From Candidatus Equinaster intestinalis (lineage in GTDB: Bacteria; Bacillota_A; Clostridia; Oscillospirales; Acutalibacteraceae): a stretch of 6,869 nt of DNA. This document shows positions 6,266 through 6,869 of the stretch, one piece after another. The stretch covers positions 1 to 6,869 of the forward strand of contig JAGHTJ010000143.1 of the NCBI GenBank assembly GCA_018065375.1, in the 5' to 3' direction. A program made the position numbers and the translations under genes. The notes under the pieces were generated by a model that had not been told where the DNA came from, ran no database searches, and worked only from the letters and a program-made list of their open reading frames with translations. The stretch's first letter is position 1. Each line of letters starts with the position of its first letter.

Positions 6266-6307
6266 AAGCCCGACCATCTGATTTTAAAAAATCAAATGGT
6301 CGGGTTT
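6266..6307. terminator. Bidirectional terminator between the converging peptide genes
   Basis: CCCGACCAT (6269-6277) pairs with ATGGTCGGG (6296-6304). Inside, past one C/A mismatch, TGATTTT pairs with an AAAATCA-type arm. On the plus strand it ends in GGGTTTATTATTT, and on the minus strand in GCTTTTTCTTTTTTT. It lies 31 bases after the stop of peptide 2 and about 50 bases after the stop of peptide 3. Confidence 0.88.
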
Positions 6308-6356
6308 ATTATTTAACTATTGAATTGCATCGGTCTTCATCCTAAAGCGACTGCGG

Positions 6357-6497
6357 CTATTCTGCCGAATGAAGATTATTTACGATCCGAAATTCGAGAA
6401 CTTCGGATTCAGCACCGGAGTTGACCTGTGCCAGTTGCTCTTCCGTAAGTTCTACGCCTTGCCCTTCGGTTTTGTTTGCTTTCTTTTCTTCGTTCAT
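6357..6497 (-). CDS. Leader peptide 3 (SGA cleavage motif)
   Basis: This 46-residue peptide starts at ATG 6497 with GAAAGGA about 9 bases upstream. The leader (MNEEKKANKTEGQGVELTEE at the start, then QLAQVNSGA to residue 29) aligns without gaps to that of the neighbouring peptide 4: shared KK, NKTE, G, LT-EQL and SG. Gly28-Ala29 is an accepted variant of the double-glycine site. The putative core, ESEVLEFRIVNNLHSAE (30-46), is acidic to amphipathic, lacks Cys and does not resemble the peptide 4 core. It is the second gene of a minus-strand pair, 33 bases after peptide 4, and ends before the shared terminator. Conservation of leader against core supports a secreted, processed peptide. Confidence 0.75.
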   Translation of the reverse strand: MNEEKKANKTEGQGVELTEEQLAQVNSGAESEVLEFRIVNNLHSAE

Positions 6498-6530
6498 TGT
6501 GTTTTATCCTTTCGGTATTTTGGGATTGCA

Positions 6531-6689
6531 CTATTTTAAGCCTTCAAAACTCGAATCACATCTCATAGCGGATGATGTTTCAGACCCGTGGGCATTTTCC
6601 TTACCGCCGCTAATCTCCGACAACTGTTCATCGGTAAGTTTTATACCGTTTTCTTCGGTCTTGTTTACTTTCTTTTCATTTTCTTTCAT
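6531..6689 (-). CDS. Double-glycine leader peptide 4
   Basis: This 52-residue peptide starts at ATG 6689, with AAAAGGAG (AAGGAG at 6699-6704) at 9-base spacing. The leader runs MKENEKKVNKTEENG, then IKLTDEQLSEISGG, ending at Gly28-Gly29, the C39-type processing site. The core (30-52), KENAHGSETSSAMRCDSSFE then GLK, is rich in Ser and Thr and has one Cys, the only cysteine in any of the four peptides. A Ser/Thr/Cys-bearing core could be a modification substrate, but no lanthipeptide or thiazole enzyme is in view. Repeat copy C lies directly upstream and fills the gap to the preceding gene, so expression probably depends on read-through from that gene. Peptide 3 follows in the same direction. 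Confidence 0.8.
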   Translation of the reverse strand: MKENEKKVNKTEENGIKLTDEQLSEISGGKENAHGSETSSAMRCDSSFEGLK

Positions 6690-6698
6690 TGTATTTTT

Positions 6699-6777
6699 CT
6701 CCTTTTCATAATTTTTGGAATTCGGGACGATGTGGGCATCGTCCCCTACTGAAAACTGAAATCTGAAAACTGAAAAC
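6699..6777 (-). repeat. Repeat cassette copy C, shortened and inverted
   Basis: Read on the minus strand, it has four TTTTCAG-type heptamers (6749-6776, one imperfect), a perfect 9-base hairpin GGGACGATG/CATCGTCCC (arms 6724-6732 and 6737-6745), an A-rich spacer and AAAAGGAG. It lacks the 5' block (TAGCCATTTTGC to GTGAG) of copies A and B. Its edge coincides with the TAG stop of the upstream gene. Confidence 0.85.
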
Positions 6778-6869
6778 TATTCTTCTTCCGCAACTGCTGT
6801 TTTCTTTTTCTTCTTAATTATGATAAGTGCCGCAATGCCGCCGATAGCGAGAACTGCAACGGCAATGAT
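6777..6869 (-). CDS. C-terminus of a membrane-anchored protein (runs off right edge)
   Basis: The last 30 residues of a minus-strand gene are visible: a hydrophobic helix, IIAVAVLAIGGIAALIII, then KKKKK and a short tail TAVAEEE before TAG. This is the usual shape of a C-terminal membrane anchor in Gram-positive surface proteins, in which the basic run stays in the cytoplasm. An LPXTG motif would lie to the right of the window, so sortase anchoring cannot be judged. It lies upstream of, and in line with, peptides 4 and 3 and is probably co-transcribed with them. Confidence 0.65.
   Translation of the reverse strand: MIAVAVLAIGGIAALIIIKKKKKTAVAEEE

Noticed and set aside
5704..6689. Microviridin or lanthipeptide identity of the four peptides
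   Set aside because: No TxKxPSD-type core motif, and only one Cys among all four cores, so neither class is supported.
6421..6711. Plus-strand open frame over the minus-strand peptides
   Set aside because: It has no ribosome site, a low-complexity Ser/Phe-rich product and is antisense to two well-supported peptide genes.

Overview
The window looks like a low- to mid-GC Gram-positive chromosome, most likely a gut-type Clostridia (Oscillospiraceae/Ruminococcus-like). This is inferred from near-consensus housekeeping promoters, strong AAGGAG-type ribosome binding sites, A/T-rich spacers, intergenic TTTTCAG/palindrome repeats and double-glycine-leader peptides. No rRNA, tRNA, CRISPR array, transposase or intact insertion sequence was seen.

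Layout. (1) Positions 1-217, minus: the N-terminal part of a small membrane protein that runs off the left edge. (2) Positions 218-496: a divergent intergenic region with two face-to-face extended -10 promoters. (3) Positions 497-2112, plus: two tandem paralogous TIM-barrel proteins of the sugar isomerase/epimerase (AP_endonuc_2, xylose-isomerase-like) superfamily. The second keeps the expected metal and active-site residues and the first has lost several. A strong bidirectional terminator follows. (4) Positions 5267 down to 2207, minus: a three-gene operon (GNAT acetyltransferase, ATP-grasp ligase, second paralogous ATP-grasp ligase) behind a perfect TTGACA-17-TATAAT promoter. (5) Positions 5573-6869: an accessory region with four short peptide genes, two plus and two minus, converging on a shared terminator. 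All four carry an ELT(D/E)E-type leader ending in GG or a GG-like pair, followed by an unrelated core. Three copies of a repeat (TTTTCAG heptamers plus a GGGACGATG/CATCGTCCC hairpin) sit directly upstream of three of them and end in the ribosome binding site. At the right edge is the C-terminus of a protein with a membrane helix and a lysine-rich tail.

How it may work. The peptides look like secreted, leader-processed products (bacteriocin, signal or RiPP precursors), with the repeat acting as a reusable expression cassette. The ATP-grasp/ATP-grasp/GNAT operon lies next to them and is transcribed away from them. That gene content resembles graspetide (microviridin-type) pathways, but no transporter, protease or known core motif is visible, so the link is a hypothesis. 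The two TIM-barrel genes probably act in carbohydrate metabolism, one as the enzyme and the other as a diverged or regulatory partner.
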